Assembly: GCF_003838195.1 (NCBI RefSeq)
Contig: NZ_RCBY01000030.1
Span: 1 to 49,925, forward strand
Direction of reading: 5' to 3'
Source: Okeania hirsuta
Lineage (GTDB): Bacteria > Cyanobacteriota > Cyanobacteriia > Cyanobacteriales > Microcoleaceae
Length of the DNA stretch: 49,925 nt
Position 1 is the first letter of the stretch. Each line of letters starts with the position of its first letter. Under the pieces are notes generated by a model. The model was not told the origin of the DNA. It worked only from the letters and a program-made list of their open reading frames with translations, and made no database searches. Of the stretch, positions 17,020-29,337 are shown piece by piece. Made by a program: the position numbers and the translations under genes.

Positions 17020-17484
17020 ATGTTTCGTAAATTAAAAATTATTGGTGGCACCATTCTAGTCTATTTGTCCATCACTAGTTGTAGCCCTAGCAAAGTTCTT
17101 CAGTGTAATGAATTGATTGTTACTATTAACAAAGGAAATACTCTTGTCAATTCTGAAAATTCCTTTGATGCTGCGACAACTAATCAGCTAGGAGGAGATT
17201 TAGAAGCAATTTCTCAGGAGTTAGAAGCTCTCAAACTTGAGGATGAAACTCTTCAGCAGTTTCAAAAAGACTTAACTCGAACATTTAAAGAACTTTCTCA
17301 AGCTTTTCTTGAGATGAGTGTAGCTCTTAAAACTAGCACACAAGTTGAAGCTTCATTAGAGGGTAGAAAAAAATTTAATCAGGCTAAAAATCAACTTACT
17401 CAAACAGGCCAGCAAGCTAATAAGGTTGCTACAGAAAAAGATATTTTGTTAGATAAGCTGGTTACTTATTGTCAAGATAAATAA
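17020..17484 (+). CDS. Conserved cyanobacterial lipoprotein
   Basis: 154 residues. Lipoprotein signal peptide with lipobox ITSC, Cys21 becoming the lipidated N-terminus. The rest is helical (ELIVTINKGNTLV, LEAISQELEALKLEDETLQQ, FKELSQAFLEMSVALKTSTQ) and lacks known catalytic motifs. It resembles small hypothetical cyanobacterial lipoproteins starting SCSPSKVxQC. Likely periplasmic, on the inner or outer membrane. A family 1 repeat end at ~16951-16970 lies in its promoter region. Function unknown. Confidence 0.75.
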   Translation: MFRKLKIIGGTILVYLSITSCSPSKVLQCNELIVTINKGNTLVNSENSFDAATTNQLGGDLEAISQELEALKLEDETLQQFQKDLTRTFKELSQAFLEMSVALKTSTQVEASLEGRKKFNQAKNQLTQTGQQANKVATEKDILLDKLVTYCQDK

Positions 17485-17532
17485 GTTTAGAGCACTTTAC
17501 ACCTAATAAATAATTTCTATTACCAAAAATAT

Positions 17533-17638
17533 AGGGTCTCAAACCTTCCCTTTTAAGGGGATAGAAAGCGGTCGGTCTTCGGAACTTTCCTAAGGGTGGG
17601 ATGGCGAGGAAACCTCGCCATATCCAATCGACCAAGAT
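17533..17638. repeat. Dispersed repeat of about 105 bp (second copy at 25066-25170)
   Basis: Both copies begin with an AAACC/AAAGCC-CTCCTTTTAAGG-type motif, then AAGCGGTCG and GGGATGGCG, and end CTCGCCATATCCAATCGACC. This copy contains the hairpin GGCGAGGAAACCTCGCC at 17600-17617. The copies differ by internal short insertions in the middle. No coding capacity. Confidence 0.55.
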
Positions 17639-17796
17639 AAAGAAAATTCTGCATCTTCTCGCTTCTGTATTGCAGGAGATGCTGATAACTGTTAACGCAG
17701 TTCTTCCGAAGGAGGCTAACTGATAACTGAATTGACAGTTAAGTTTTAAGTGGTTTTTGTTAGGAAAAATATTGATTGGTAACTTCAATCAAACTA

Positions 17797-18291
17797 TTAG
17801 TGATGAATTTCTAGCTCTAGTACATAATGTCCCATGCGTAACTGCTGAGACCATAGTTCATATTCTAAACGCAGATAATCTGGAACTGGTCTTCCCTGAA
17901 CTACTAGGTTACGGGTAAAGTTACGCATTTGTAGCTGATAATGTAAATTGAATGACTCGTCTTGTAACCAATAACGACAGATGCCATATACTCCTCTTTC
18001 CCAGATATGGCGGTAACAATATTTACCGTTTCCTTGCATAGTCATAATGACTCGGGACGGGGAAACTTCTAGCCATAAAAGTCTTGGTTTTAAGACAGTT
18101 GGCAATATTGATGGCTCATCTATGTCTATACATGATGTTTCTTTGTCTGTAATTGCAGGTTCATGCAATAATATATGAAATTGATCGCGGTCTTTATGAT
18201 ATACAGTGGCCGCTGTTTCAACTATGGACCAAATTGGCAAGTCTGTTGATATTAATGATAGACTTACGGATTTGCGTTGATAAGTTAGCAT
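17797..18291 (-). CDS. Conserved cyanobacterial hypothetical protein
   Basis: 164 residues, no signal peptide or TM segment, rich in aromatic residues (WLEVSPSRVIMTMQGNGKYC, YRHIWERGVYGICRYWLQDE, FNLHYQLQMRNFTRNLVVQG, PDYLRLEYELWSQQLRMGHY). The pattern of beta strands with scattered Trp/Tyr suggests a compact beta-rich fold. I recall no characterised member. ATG at 18291. Monocistronic, convergent to the lipoprotein gene. Confidence 0.6.
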   Translation of the reverse strand: MLTYQRKSVSLSLISTDLPIWSIVETAATVYHKDRDQFHILLHEPAITDKETSCIDIDEPSILPTVLKPRLLWLEVSPSRVIMTMQGNGKYCYRHIWERGVYGICRYWLQDESFNLHYQLQMRNFTRNLVVQGRPVPDYLRLEYELWSQQLRMGHYVLELEIHH

Positions 18292-20207
18292 CTGTTTTCT
18301 TAGGGTAAGTTGTAATTATTTAATGGTTGTTAGTTCTACAAAGATCAAAAATATTACTCTTGGTTAATAGCTTTTTCTTTCGCACGTAACCTTGGCCAAA
18401 CTCTAATTTAGATTTAACTCTATTCTGACTCAGAATTTAAGCTATCGGAACATACAGCACTTTTAAGTAAGTTAGGTACACCTGCACAACAACAATATTT
18501 ACTGATTAAGATCGTGATTAGATAATCTGTACTTCATCAACCTATAATATGCTATATATCTGTGGTTTGTTATTGATAGGTTTTATGGAACTCATAGATC
18601 AAATGTATAATTATAAGGTTTCTATTTATTGCGGAAACCCTACGCAAACATAATATTAAGATGAACTCAAGAAAGTCAAAACAAAGATGCCTTTGGCTGA
18701 AAAATTTAGCTGACAATTATTTCAAGCAATTACTTCATGTGAAGCAGTGTTAAATTATTTTAGTTAATTGTTATTAATTAATATAGAAGTAATATAGTAT
18801 CAATCATATTCATCTCTCTCATCATTTTTTTGAAGTTTGTGAGATAAAAAAAATTAATAACACTTTGATATCAAGGTTAGGAAACTATTAAACATCATTG
18901 CATCATCAAATACTATGCGAATAAATATAGTAGTTAAAACAAAAAGCCAATTCACAATAGCAATTCACAATAACTTCTTTCTTAACTCCTGAATTCTGAG
19001 ACTTGGGTCATTAACTCATGTTAAGATCTTAACTATTCCTATAGTAGCATATTTATGTAGTTGGACACAAGGGATAGTATTTATAAAAAAACTTTAAAAT
19101 TATCTATACTAAAATATTGCCAGTAACCAGTCTAAGTAAATTTATTAATTTTAATTATATCTTTGTTTGTTTTTGTTACAATGTTTTAACTAAATATATT
19201 AAATAATCACTTGATGAGTTAAATTTTACTGCTTTAAATAATATTGAAGAAGGAAAAAGGAAGAAGGAAAAAGTGGATGGCGACTCAAACCACAACCAAT
19301 TGTCAACACTCTGTAGACGGGGGGATAATCAACCCAAAAGAAAAAGATAAACCATCAAAGGTAATCAGAGAGTTGTTTGTCAGAGAAAAATAAATTGCTC
19401 GTGTTTTACAGTTTATTTATTAATGGTATAGTCGGTATTCAAAATTAAAGCAAGATAGTAAGTAGGATAGTTATAATTTAAATATATAAGCCTGAAAGAA
19501 AGAGGTTTTTGAGCTACTTTATTTTTTGCTGAAGAATTAACTAGGTATAATATTACTACATTAAATTAGATGAAATTATTTATTTTTTGTATATTTACTT
19601 TATTACTACTCATAGTAAACAATTTGATCGAATAATTTTAGATATAAGCTTGAGTGATTTAAAGACAGTATTTTGATGTTTGTCAGAATGCAATACTAAA
19701 TTAATATTCAAAATTTGTCTCAAATCAACTAGAATAGCTACAAATAGACAAGAAAAAGACAAGATAAAGTCTAAAAGAAATCCTCAGAGGCTTTGACTCA
19801 TCAGTTCTAATCGCCAAAACTTCCCTTAATGGTCATTTTAGTTAACAGTTAACAGTACCTCCTCCAATTTGTAGGGAGGCTTAAAATACTGAATTTTCTT
19901 TTCTCTTGGTCAACCTCTCTATACGGTTTTCCTAACTGATTTTTGCTAACAGTATAACAATTAGTAGTAAATTTTTTATTGGTATTTATAGCAAATATTG
20001 AGTTGCTTAGGATATTAGGATAGGGAGCGGGGAGTAGGGAGTGGGGACAATAAGGATATTTGCTTTGTGTAAGAAGATAGGTTTTTTCATCACTAATTAT
20101 CAGGACTTGATATTAAATGAATTCTGCACAGGTATTTATTTACTCACCCTTCCCAGACTCCTATAAAATTGTGGCTGTGCAAATTTTGCAAATTTATAGT
20201 TAATTTT
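18292..20207. other. Gene-free region of 1.9 kb
   Basis: AT-rich throughout. No tRNA, no complete gene and no mobile-element ends found. One short open stretch at about 18427-18522 (SDSEFKLSEHTALLSKLGTP, then AQQQYLLIKIV) reads like the last codons of a lost protein. Small purine tracts occur near 19245-19275. The right edge must hold the aroA promoter. Confidence 0.45.
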
Positions 20208-21557
20208 ATGATACCTGCTGTAGTAACTACACAAATTACAAATAGTCAAGAAACTTTGATAATTCAAAGACCACAATCAGGTCTATGCCTCAAAGGTAAC
20301 ATTCAAATTCCTGGAGATAAATCAATTTCTCATCGGTCTCTTATGCTAGGAGCGATCGCTCAAGGAAAAACTACCATAAAAGGCTTGCTTCTAGGGGAAG
20401 ATCCCCGCAGCAGTGCTAAATGTTTTTCACTTCTTGGGGCTGATATTTCTCAACTCAATACAGACTTGGTGGAGGTTCAGGGAGTTGGACTAGATAATCT
20501 CATAGAACCATCTCAGGTTTTGGACTGTGGTAATTCTGGCACTACAATGCGACTAATGTTGGGGATTTTGGCCTCCCATCCCGAACGTTTTTTTACTGTT
20601 ACTGGAGATAGTTCCCTGGTCCAGCGTCCCATGTCCCGTGTGATTGAGCCTCTGACACAGATGGGCGCTCAAATCTGGGGTAGAAAAGGTGGCTCTTTAG
20701 CCCCATTGGCCATTCAGGGACAAAAGTTACGACCGATCCATTATCATTCTCCCATTGCTTCAGCCCAGGTAAAATCTTGTATTTTGTTTGCTGGTTTAAT
20801 GACGGAAGGGAAAACTACGGTAACTGAACCTGCTCTTTCACGAGACCATAGTGAAAGAATGTTGCAAGCTTTTGGCGCTCAAATTAGTATCGACCCAGAA
20901 ACAAATAGTGTAACTGTGACAGGTCCAGCTAAATTGCAAGGTCAAGATGTGGTTGTGCCTGGTGATATTAGTTCGGCAGCTTTTTGGTTAGTAGCAGCAG
21001 CTATTGTGCCTGGGTCAGAATTGGTAATTGAAAATGTTGGTGTTAATCCTACTCGCACAGGCATACTAGAAGCTTTGGAAATGATGCAGGCTAATATTAT
21101 ACAGGAAAATCAGCGGGTTGTTGCTGGAGAACCTGTGGCTGATTTACGAGTATGTTATAGTCCTTTGAAAGCTTGTGAAATTTCTGGTGCGATAATTCCA
21201 CGACTTATTGATGAAATTCCTATTTTGGCAGTTGCTGCTATGTTTGCTGAGGGGACAACTGTGATTAAGGATGCGGCTGAGTTGCGGGTCAAAGAGAGCG
21301 ATCGCTTGATGGCTATGGCCACTCAACTCCAGAAACTGGGAGCTAGAGTTACAGAATTACCGGATGGATTGGAAATTACTGGTGGTGTGGCCTTGACTGG
21401 TGGTGATGTTGAGAGTTATGGGGATCATCGAGTTGCTATGAGTTTGGCGATCGCTGCTCTTAATGTGACTAACACTACCAATATCCATCAGGCTGAAGCT
21501 GCAAGCATTTCTTATCCCAATTTTACTGCTACTCTGCAACAAATTTGTAGGTCATAG
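20208..21557 (+). CDS. aroA: 3-phosphoshikimate 1-carboxyvinyltransferase (EPSP synthase)
   Basis: 449 residues from ATG 20208; the open frame extends upstream only to a TTG. Catalyses transfer of enolpyruvate from PEP to shikimate-3-phosphate, sixth step of the shikimate pathway. Motifs: [18 protein letters not shown] (36-53), [82 protein letters not shown]. The sequence type (GDKSISHRS with LMLGAIA) is that of class II EPSP synthases found in cyanobacteria. All usual substrate-binding residues appear present. Single gene, not in an aro operon. Confidence 0.95.
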   Translation: MIPAVVTTQITNSQETLIIQRPQSGLCLKGNIQIPGDKSISHRSLMLGAIAQGKTTIKGLLLGEDPRSSAKCFSLLGADISQLNTDLVEVQGVGLDNLIEPSQVLDCGNSGTTMRLMLGILASHPERFFTVTGDSSLVQRPMSRVIEPLTQMGAQIWGRKGGSLAPLAIQGQKLRPIHYHSPIASAQVKSCILFAGLMTEGKTTVTEPALSRDHSERMLQAFGAQISIDPETNSVTVTGPAKLQGQDVVVPGDISSAAFWLVAAAIVPGSELVIENVGVNPTRTGILEALEMMQANIIQENQRVVAGEPVADLRVCYSPLKACEISGAIIPRLIDEIPILAVAAMFAEGTTVIKDAAELRVKESDRLMAMATQLQKLGARVTELPDGLEITGGVALTGGDVESYGDHRVAMSLAIAALNVTNTTNIHQAEAASISYPNFTATLQQICRS

Positions 21558-22012
21558 TAAAATTTCGGTAAGTGGGAAATCAGCTATTTGACTCCTAGGT
21601 CGGAGCTTACGCTATTAATAGCTAGATGGAAACTACTCGATGGATTTTCTCCGTAGTCAAAAAAATGTGTTTTAATTTACGAAAAACTTAAAAAGTAGCC
21701 TCACTGGTCTTTTATTCTGGAAAGAGTAGTTGTAATTGACACCATAAGCGTGAACGACTGCTGTATACATACTAGGATATGATACTGTTCAACAATTAAT
21801 AATTAATTATTAATAATTAATTATTACCTCTCCTTTAAAACGGATAGGATTGACTCAAAGGAAAATTTTTATTTATTATCCCCTTAAAAGGGGAGGCTTT
21901 AAACCACAATTTTTCGGTAATGTGAAAATCGTGGTTTTAACCAATTTACAACTCCTAGGAAGAATCTACGGGAATTTATCTCGTGGAGTGTCAAATAAAG
22001 TAGTTAAAAAAT
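21558..22012. other. Intergenic region with AT palindrome and dispersed repeat
   Basis: At 21790-21826 a long AT palindrome (ATTAATAATTAATTATTAAT) precedes a reverse copy of the CTCTCCTTTTAAGG-type repeat (21873-21905: CCCCTTAAAAGGGGAGGCTT followed by TAAACC). An open frame over this region (21850-22035) starts inside the repeat and is not a gene. Confidence 0.45.
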
Positions 22013-22070
22013 TAAGACATTGGTTAATTTATTGAAAATGTAATTTCAAATTAATAACCAATGTCTTAAT
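22013..22070. terminator. Long inverted repeat, probable bidirectional terminator
   Basis: ATTAAGACATTGGTTAATTT at 22013-22032 pairs with its near-exact inverse ending ACCAATGTCTTAAT at 22069, around a short AT loop. Next come GTTGGGGC and an 8-T run (22080-22087), just past the stop of the convergent CAAD gene. Suits termination of aroA transcription; a tiny palindromic mobile element is an alternative. Confidence 0.6.
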
Positions 22071-22085
22071 TGTTGGGGCTTTTTT

Positions 22086-22508
22086 TTATTTACTTGATGA
22101 TTTTTCCCCTAAAAGTTGTTCTTTCCAAGCTTGAAGCTCTACGGATAACTCCTGGCGGTTAGAAGCACGAAGTAGATAGCGATATATAAACCACCCAGAA
22201 TAGATAATACCAATTAACTCGAAAGTAGGGGCTAGCAGCGGGATATCATTTAATGATTCGATTACTGCCAACATTACCTTGAGAGTAACAATGACTCCTA
22301 GAATTAAGCCAAGAGTAACAATTGGCTTCTGATATTGTCCAAAGAAGCCAGATATAATAGCTGGTAGCTCTGATAATATTTCCAAGACTTGGTTTTTAAT
22401 ATCTTGGAACTGGTCGGATGTTTCTTCAGAATTGGATACTGTAGTTAGAGAACCTGGTTCTGTAGGGCTTACTCCTACTTCTTTTGTAGTATCTTTTTCT
22501 TCTTGCAT
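22086..22508 (-). CDS. CAAD-domain / CURT1-like thylakoid membrane protein
   Basis: 140 residues: an acidic N-terminal ~45 residues, then the CAAD domain with two TM segments (about 62-84 and 89-112; motifs FFGQYQKPIVTLGLILGVIV, NDIPLLAPTFELIGIIYSGW, RYLLRASNRQEL) and a C-terminal amphipathic helix. The domain is shared by cyanobacterial aminoacyl-tRNA synthetase appendages and by stand-alone CurT/CURT1 proteins that bend thylakoid membranes. As a stand-alone gene with SNRQEL-type ending this is likely a CurT homologue or one of its paralogues. ATG 22508 with a short AT leader. Confidence 0.85.
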   Translation of the reverse strand: MQEEKDTTKEVGVSPTEPGSLTTVSNSEETSDQFQDIKNQVLEILSELPAIISGFFGQYQKPIVTLGLILGVIVTLKVMLAVIESLNDIPLLAPTFELIGIIYSGWFIYRYLLRASNRQELSVELQAWKEQLLGEKSSSK

Positions 22509-23858
22509 AATTTAATGATGTCCCTTCAATTACTAAGGTAGTTATGATAAACATTTGAGTGAATCTTATGGTCAATATTCCAGAGTTTTAAAGGACATGG
22601 CCTACTCTTAACTCAAAGTTATCTTGATTTTTCAAACATAAACCTAAACCAGAAAATCTGACATTGCAAGAATAATCATATATGGATTTAGCATATCTAG
22701 TGGTCTATTATTATTTCTACAAATCTTAAATCCTACATTTCGCACGACGAAATGTAATATCATGTCCGGTTAAATACTTATAAATAACTACGGAGGAGTC
22801 AGGAGTCAGTCCTCAGGAGTCAGGAGAGAAAAAGAAGGAAAAGGAGAAGGCAGTTTTTGATTACAAAGCGACATGATATAAAACATCAAATTATAAAAAT
22901 TTAAGAGTAACTATTGCAGAGTAAAGAAAAAAAGTTCTAACACTCCTATGTATGAGAAGAGTATTGCAGAAGAAAGCTGAGTAGTTCATATTATTAAGGC
23001 CATTAGTATCAAGTCTAAGTCACAAAAAATAGGTTTGATACTTTTGTTTTCTGAGCTTCAGGACTTTTTAAAATATCTACGCCAAATATATTTTGTGCAA
23101 GGTTTTATTGAAGTAAGATTTGTTCAAAATTTACTGTTTCTTTTCCACAACTATTTTCTGTTCTAATTTGAGCTACTTAATTTAACTTCTAAAATTATAT
23201 TCAGCATTTTCATATATTAAATAGGTGGTAGTGGTGCATTGTTATGATGTCGTTCATTAATTGATAATGGATAATGGATAATTACCTCTGGTTAAAACCG
23301 TTACGGAATTGAATATAAGGAAATATCCTAGCACTTTTTTTCCCTTGAAAGGGTCGGCTAATAAAGCTGAATTATTTAATTAATAATTAATAATTATTAA
23401 TTAGGGCTTGCTGATTAAATCTAAAAGTATTTACAGATAAAGATAAGCACCTTTTTGGGGCTTTTAAAAAGAGCGCCTGTTTCAGTCTAAAACCCTCAAA
23501 AAGTTAGTATTTTAGGCGCATAGTTGGGCAGAAAAATTATTCTTACAATTCTTACTCCTACCTCCTCGCTCATTCCCATTCTTCCCCTCCTGGGAGGGGT
23601 TAGGGGTGGGTTGTCTCCTGTCTCCTGTCTCCTGTATTCCTCTCCTGGGAGGGGAATATGGGGAGTCTGGGAGAAATTAAAATATATATCCTCGTTCTTC
23701 TTAATGTTGGTCAAGATTAAATTTAGATGAACCCACCCGCTCCGTCACCCCAATGACCTAAAATTAGTGGTAATTTCTGAATGACTTTGATGGAAGTATT
23801 TAACAATTACTAAATACTAATTTAGATGTTTCAGTTCTACATAAGATTGAGATGAAGG
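22509..23858. other. Gene-free region of 1.35 kb with several repeats
   Basis: Holds the family 1 MITE at 22757-22879. A compound repeat covers about 23385-23662 (AT palindrome, GGGCTTGCTGATTAAATC, GTATTTACAGATAA, a CTCGCTCATTCCCATT block, CTCCTGT heptamers and palindromic CCTCCTGGGAGGGG). The same compound recurs in degraded form at about 25220-25450. Open frames over 23496-23730 on both strands lie in this repeat and are not genes. Confidence 0.5.
22757..22879. mobile_element. Family 1 MITE, about 123 bp
   Basis: Left end ATATCATGTCCGGTTAAATA; right end AAGCGACATGATAT (the CC of the core has changed to GC). The interior has GGAGTCA heptamer repeats (22795-22832) and purine-rich sequence. 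No coding capacity. Confidence 0.6.
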
Positions 23859-24941
23859 TTATAATTTTGAGACTAAATATTTTACATTTTCGACAGCTTC
23901 TTCATATCTATGTTTAGCTAAAGTAATTTCTTCTCCATCTGGCATTTTAAAAATTTCCCCTTTATCAGGAAGTTGATGTAAAGGAGTGCCGATAGATGCA
24001 GAGACTTTTCCTGAAGAATGAAAATCTTTGACATCGGTAACATAGGCATTTTGCCATGTAATGAGAGAATCTAATGAATTATCATTCCTAGTAAAATATT
24101 GAGGAAAACTTTGATATTGTTTATAGCAGAAATTAATTAATTCTTGTCTGATATATTTATAGGCCTTAGCTACACCTTTATGGCTTGTGTAATTGTTAAA
24201 AACAAATTGTTTGATTTTAGGTAATTTCAGCTCGAACTGCTTAACTTGCTTATTAAATGTGATAACTTTACTGGCATATTTTTTGAGAGATTCTGAAGGA
24301 TATTGTTCATAAAGTAGCATTAAAATCCCTTTAATTCCTTCTAATGAAGTAAAATCAGCCATCATAGGAATTATTAAATAATCAGAAGAAAGTAATGCCA
24401 TCTGTGTATAGATGGAAAAACTAGGATTGCAGTCTATGAAAACAACTAATTCTTTATATTTTTCTTTGTCAAACTCACTTCGACATAATCTTTTAATTGC
24501 TGTCATATGATTTTTCCATGCAGTAATATTTGCTGGATTAAGTACAGAATAATTAAGAGCTAACGACAAAGATTCTAAAAAAGAATCACCAGCAATTAAA
24601 TACAGATTTTCTGGAATAGATTCATTATAGAGTGAGGCTCGAACTTTATAAGTAGAATTTTTTGGTAATGATTTAAAGTCAGCATTAGCTTTCAAAATCC
24701 AATAAATAAACCCTACTACATTACATCTTGTGTAAGTTCCTTGCAACTTTTGATTATTTTCATATCCTTCTTTTCCACCTCCAAGTAAAAGTTGATAAAT
24801 GTTAGCTTGAGGACACATATCAATAACTAAAATTTGTGTCTCTGCATTATTTTAAGCATACAATATTTAAGCATTAGAACATAAAGTTGTTTGACCAAAA
24901 CCACCTTTATTATTGTAAAAAGCATAAACTTTTATCGACAT
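23859..24941 (-). pseudogene. ParA/MinD-type partition ATPase, decayed
   Basis: From ATG 24941 the frame reads MSIKVYAFYNNKGGFGQTTL then CSNA, TAA at 24867-24869, ILYA, TAA at 24852-24854, NNAETQILVIDMCPQANI, and then 319 open codons (including ELVVFIDCNPSFSIYTQMAL and SSDYLIIPMMADFTSLEGIK). This is a ParA-family ATPase of AAA_31 type. The Walker A motif, normally KGGVGKTT, is KGGFGQTT: the ATP-binding Lys is Gln. Two nonsense codons plus the Walker A change make it a pseudogene. Such genes usually come from plasmids or integrated elements; no ParB partner is present. A truncated product from ATG 24818 would lack the nucleotide-binding loop. Confidence 0.8.
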
Positions 24942-25912
<971 letters not shown>

Positions 25913-28186
25913 CTATAGATAAACTTTGGGTTTAAACTTCCTTAAACGCAAAGCATTACTTACCACAGAAACTGAACTAAAAGCCATTGCTGCACCAGCA
26001 ATCATTGGATTTAATAACCAACCAAAAAAGGGATATAAAATACCTGCAGCAATAGGAATACTCAAAACATTATAAATATAGGCAAAAAATAGATTTTGAC
26101 GAATATTTTTCATAGTGGCATGACTGAGTTGAATTGCCGTAACAATTCCCCACAAATCTCCAGAAATTAAAGTTAGATCGCTAGCTGCCATTGCCACATC
26201 TGTACCTGTACCAATAGCAATTCCTACATCTGCTTGAGCTAATGCTGGAGCATCATTAATTCCATCTCCTACCATCGCGACGATTTTATGTTTTTGTTTT
26301 GAACTATTTCTTTCTTGTTGAATAGATTGAATAATACTAGCTTTTTGGTCGGGACGTACTTCAGCAAAAATTCTTTTAATACCCACTTCAGAGGCGATCG
26401 CTTCTGCTGTTTTTTGGTTATCTCCTGTTAACATTACTACTTCTAATCCCATTTTTTGTAGAGCTTTAACTACATCCCCAGAAGATGGTTTAATTGCATC
26501 AGCAATTCCAATTAAACCTTCAATTTTTCCGTTAATAACTATTAAAGCAGTAGTTTTTGCTTCACTTTCCCATTGTTGGCGATTTGATTGTAAAGTTTGA
26601 GTATCAATTTTCAATTCATCCATCCATCTTTGTGTACCAATTTGTACCAACTTTCCTGATACATTTCCCTGTACTCCCATTCCTGCTACAGCTTCAAAAT
26701 TAGTCACTTCTGGTAGGGGATTTTTTACTCCTTGAGATTGAGCATAATTAACTACAGCTTCCGCTAAAGGATGTTCTGAATTTTTTTCTAAAGCAGCAGC
26801 TATTGCTAATAGTTCAATTTCATTATTATTAGTGACACCTTTAACCGTAATATAGTTAGTAACACTAGGTTTTCCTTGAGTAATTGTTCCAGTTTTATCA
26901 CAAACAATAGTAGTTAATTTATGTGCTAATTCTAAGCTATCTGCACCTTTAATTAAAACTCCATTTTCTGCTCCTTTCCCAGTACCAACCATAATAGAAG
27001 TGGGAGTTGCTAAACCCAAGGCACAAGGACAAGCAATAATTAAAACTCCTACCGTAGTAATCATGGCAAGAGTTACATTTCCCATGGTATTAAACCAAAT
27101 AATAAAAGTTATAATAGCAATGGTTATTACTACAGGCACAAACCATCCAGTTATTTTATCTGCTAATTTTTGAATAGGTGCTTTACTGCATTGAGCATCT
27201 TTTACCAATTGTACAATTTGGGCTAATACTGTATCTTTACCAACTTTTGTGGCTTGAAATTTGAAACTTCCTGTTTTATTAATTGTTGCTCCGATTACCT
27301 CATCTCCTAGTTGTTTTTTAACAGGAATTGGTTCACCTGTCACCATAGATTCATCAATAGAAGATTCTCCTTCTACAACTTCTCCATCTACAGGAATTTT
27401 TTCTCCAGGGCGGACTAAAATTACATCTCCTACTACAACTTCTTGAATGGGAAGATCGCTCTCTTTTCCATTACGAATAACTCTAGCAGTTTTTGCTTGT
27501 AAACCCATTAATTTACGAATAGCTTCTGAAGTTTTTCCTCTAGCACGATTTTCCAATAGTTTTCCTAATAGGAGAAGGGTAATAATAACTGATGAAGCTT
27601 CATAATATACTTCTGCTTTTAAACCTTGAGTAATAAAAAAATTGGGGTTTAAAGTAGCAAATAAAGAATATAAATAAGCAGCACCTGTTCCTAAAGCAAC
27701 TAAAGTATTCATATCCGCAGTATAATGTTTAAATGCTTTAAATGCTCCTACAAAAAAACTTTGACCACACCATAACTGTACAGGCAAACTCAAAAATAAT
27801 TGCACCCAAGAATTATGCAGCCAACTAGGAATAAAAGGAATATATAATCCTATCATTGCAGGTAGGGAACCAATGAATAATAAACTACTAATAATTCCCC
27901 CAAGAATAACTTTACGGATTAACTCTTTTTCTTCTGCTTCCCTAACTTTTTTTTCAGTATCTTCTTCTTCTTCAGATTCTGCAAAAGCATAATAACCAGC
28001 TTTTATTACAGATTCTTGAATATGAGTTAAATTAGTTTCTTGAGAATAATAAGAAACTGTAGCTTGAGAGAGGGCAAAATTAACATTACATTCAATGACT
28101 CCTGATACTTCTTTAATTGCTTTTTCAACTCTATTTGCACAAGCAGCACAACTCATTCCCTGTAGACGAATACGAATAGTTTCCAT
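25913..28186 (-). CDS. copA: Copper-translocating P1B-type ATPase
   Basis: 757 residues from ATG 28186, which has GAGG 9 bp upstream; the frame runs 8 codons further only to a TTG. Architecture: one N-terminal heavy-metal-associated domain (GMSCAAC, C13 and C16), eight TM helices, actuator domain (TGEP), the CPC metal-binding motif (386-388), phosphorylation site DKTGT (430-434), the HP motif (SEHPLAEAV) and hinge [10 protein letters not shown]. The CPC plus C-terminal N/MS residues indicate a Cu(I) exporter such as CopA/PacS/CtaA. Whether it serves the plasma membrane (detoxification) or thylakoids (plastocyanin supply) cannot be told. No copper chaperone or regulator gene is adjacent. Confidence 0.95.
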   Translation of the reverse strand: METIRIRLQGMSCAACANRVEKAIKEVSGVIECNVNFALSQATVSYYSQETNLTHIQESVIKAGYYAFAESEEEEDTEKKVREAEEKELIRKVILGGIISSLLFIGSLPAMIGLYIPFIPSWLHNSWVQLFLSLPVQLWCGQSFFVGAFKAFKHYTADMNTLVALGTGAAYLYSLFATLNPNFFITQGLKAEVYYEASSVIITLLLLGKLLENRARGKTSEAIRKLMGLQAKTARVIRNGKESDLPIQEVVVGDVILVRPGEKIPVDGEVVEGESSIDESMVTGEPIPVKKQLGDEVIGATINKTGSFKFQATKVGKDTVLAQIVQLVKDAQCSKAPIQKLADKITGWFVPVVITIAIITFIIWFNTMGNVTLAMITTVGVLIIACPCALGLATPTSIMVGTGKGAENGVLIKGADSLELAHKLTTIVCDKTGTITQGKPSVTNYITVKGVTNNNEIELLAIAAALEKNSEHPLAEAVVNYAQSQGVKNPLPEVTNFEAVAGMGVQGNVSGKLVQIGTQRWMDELKIDTQTLQSNRQQWESEAKTTALIVINGKIEGLIGIADAIKPSSGDVVKALQKMGLEVVMLTGDNQKTAEAIASEVGIKRIFAEVRPDQKASIIQSIQQERNSSKQKHKIVAMVGDGINDAPALAQADVGIAIGTGTDVAMAASDLTLISGDLWGIVTAIQLSHATMKNIRQNLFFAYIYNVLSIPIAAGILYPFFGWLLNPMIAGAAMAFSSVSVVSNALRLRKFKPKVYL

Positions 28187-29337
28187 CACTATAACCTCAA
28201 GATTTTTCAATAATTAATACACTTACTAATAAACGCTATATCTAATTTTATACAACTCAAATTTATCGGTCATTAAATTTATTCTGATTTTCTTTTTTTT
28301 TCTAGTGGGTTAATAATCTGATTAGGATTTCCAGTAGGATTAGTACTCAGTTTGTCTCTTGAGCAGAAAATACTCATCATTCTTTCTCATTGCCTGTTCC
28401 CTTTTCCTTATTTCCTAAAATCTACAATATCTCACAACTCAAATAAGATTGCTATATATTGATATTGCTACTTAAATATGAATTTAAGATGAAATGAGTT
28501 AGTGCAAGATGGCAGAAATAACTGACCAGTTACAAAATCCTAAAAGCCTTACCAATCAATACTTTTAACTTTTGAATTTTGACTTCCGCGTAGCGGCATT
28601 AGGTACAATAGAGAATAGGGTATTGAAACATTTTTACTACAAAATTTACATAAAATTAGAGTCAGTAATGAATTCTATATAGATACTTATATTTGATAGT
28701 TAACCTCAAAGAGAAACATCGCTATCGCCTATAAAATTTGTCTAATAATTTTATGATTTTCTCTGCACTAACAGCTCTGGCAATTGCTTTAATTAAGGTT
28801 TTAAAAATTAATTATTTTTCGTTAATTCTATCCATTTTAAGGAGAGCATTGACTAATCATGAAAAATTTTATTTATTATCGCCTTAAAATGGGAGACTTT
28901 ATACCATTTCTCAAACACTTTTCTACATTTTGTTGAGTGGGGGAGAAGTAAAAAGTAAGAATAATTAACATTAACTGGGCTATTTTCAACAAAAAGGTGA
29001 TTTTAATTGTTAAATACAGTATTTTTAGCTAGAAAAACTACATATTTTTAGCACAACAAGTAATACCAGTCTGATAAATGTTTGAGACTTTGTTGCCTAT
29101 TCCCTGTTTCCTATAACTAGAGTTTTATAACATTCTTTTTTCAAAATCGTATAACAGAGATTAATCTAAAAATAAAATAGTATTTTACTATTATAAAAAA
29201 TGTTGTAAATACTTACCTTCAAAATAGCGATCGCCAACCTCATTTCACACAAACAAGTATTTTTATCCCATAAAAATTATTGATATTTATGTTAGACTTA
29301 AAAAAAGTAATAAAGCACCATCATATTAGATTTAGAT
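28187..29337. other. Gene-free region of 1.15 kb
   Basis: AT-rich. A reverse copy of the CCTTAAAA/GGGAG dispersed motif lies near 28880-28905 and a fragment of an SDR-like sequence (TTCCGCGTAGCGGCATTAGG) at 28584-28603. A HIP1 site occurs near 29228. A 43-codon hydrophobic frame at 28754 (MIFSALTALAIALIKVLKIN) has no ribosome-binding site and is not called. Confidence 0.4.

Noticed and set aside
20169-20207. Upstream TTG start of aroA
   Set aside because: The 13 extra residues ([13 protein letters not shown]) are not family-like, and ATG 20208 gives a normal N-terminus.
23496-23730. Overlapping open frames on both strands
   Set aside because: They lie in a compound repeat with palindromic GC-rich sequence and heptamers; no domain, no ribosome-binding site.
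28187-28210. Upstream TTG start of copA
   Set aside because: ATG 28186 has a GAGG ribosome-binding site at proper spacing and starts right before the metal-binding domain.
28754-28886. Small hydrophobic protein of 43 residues
   Set aside because: No ribosome-binding site, and its 3' part is a dispersed repeat.
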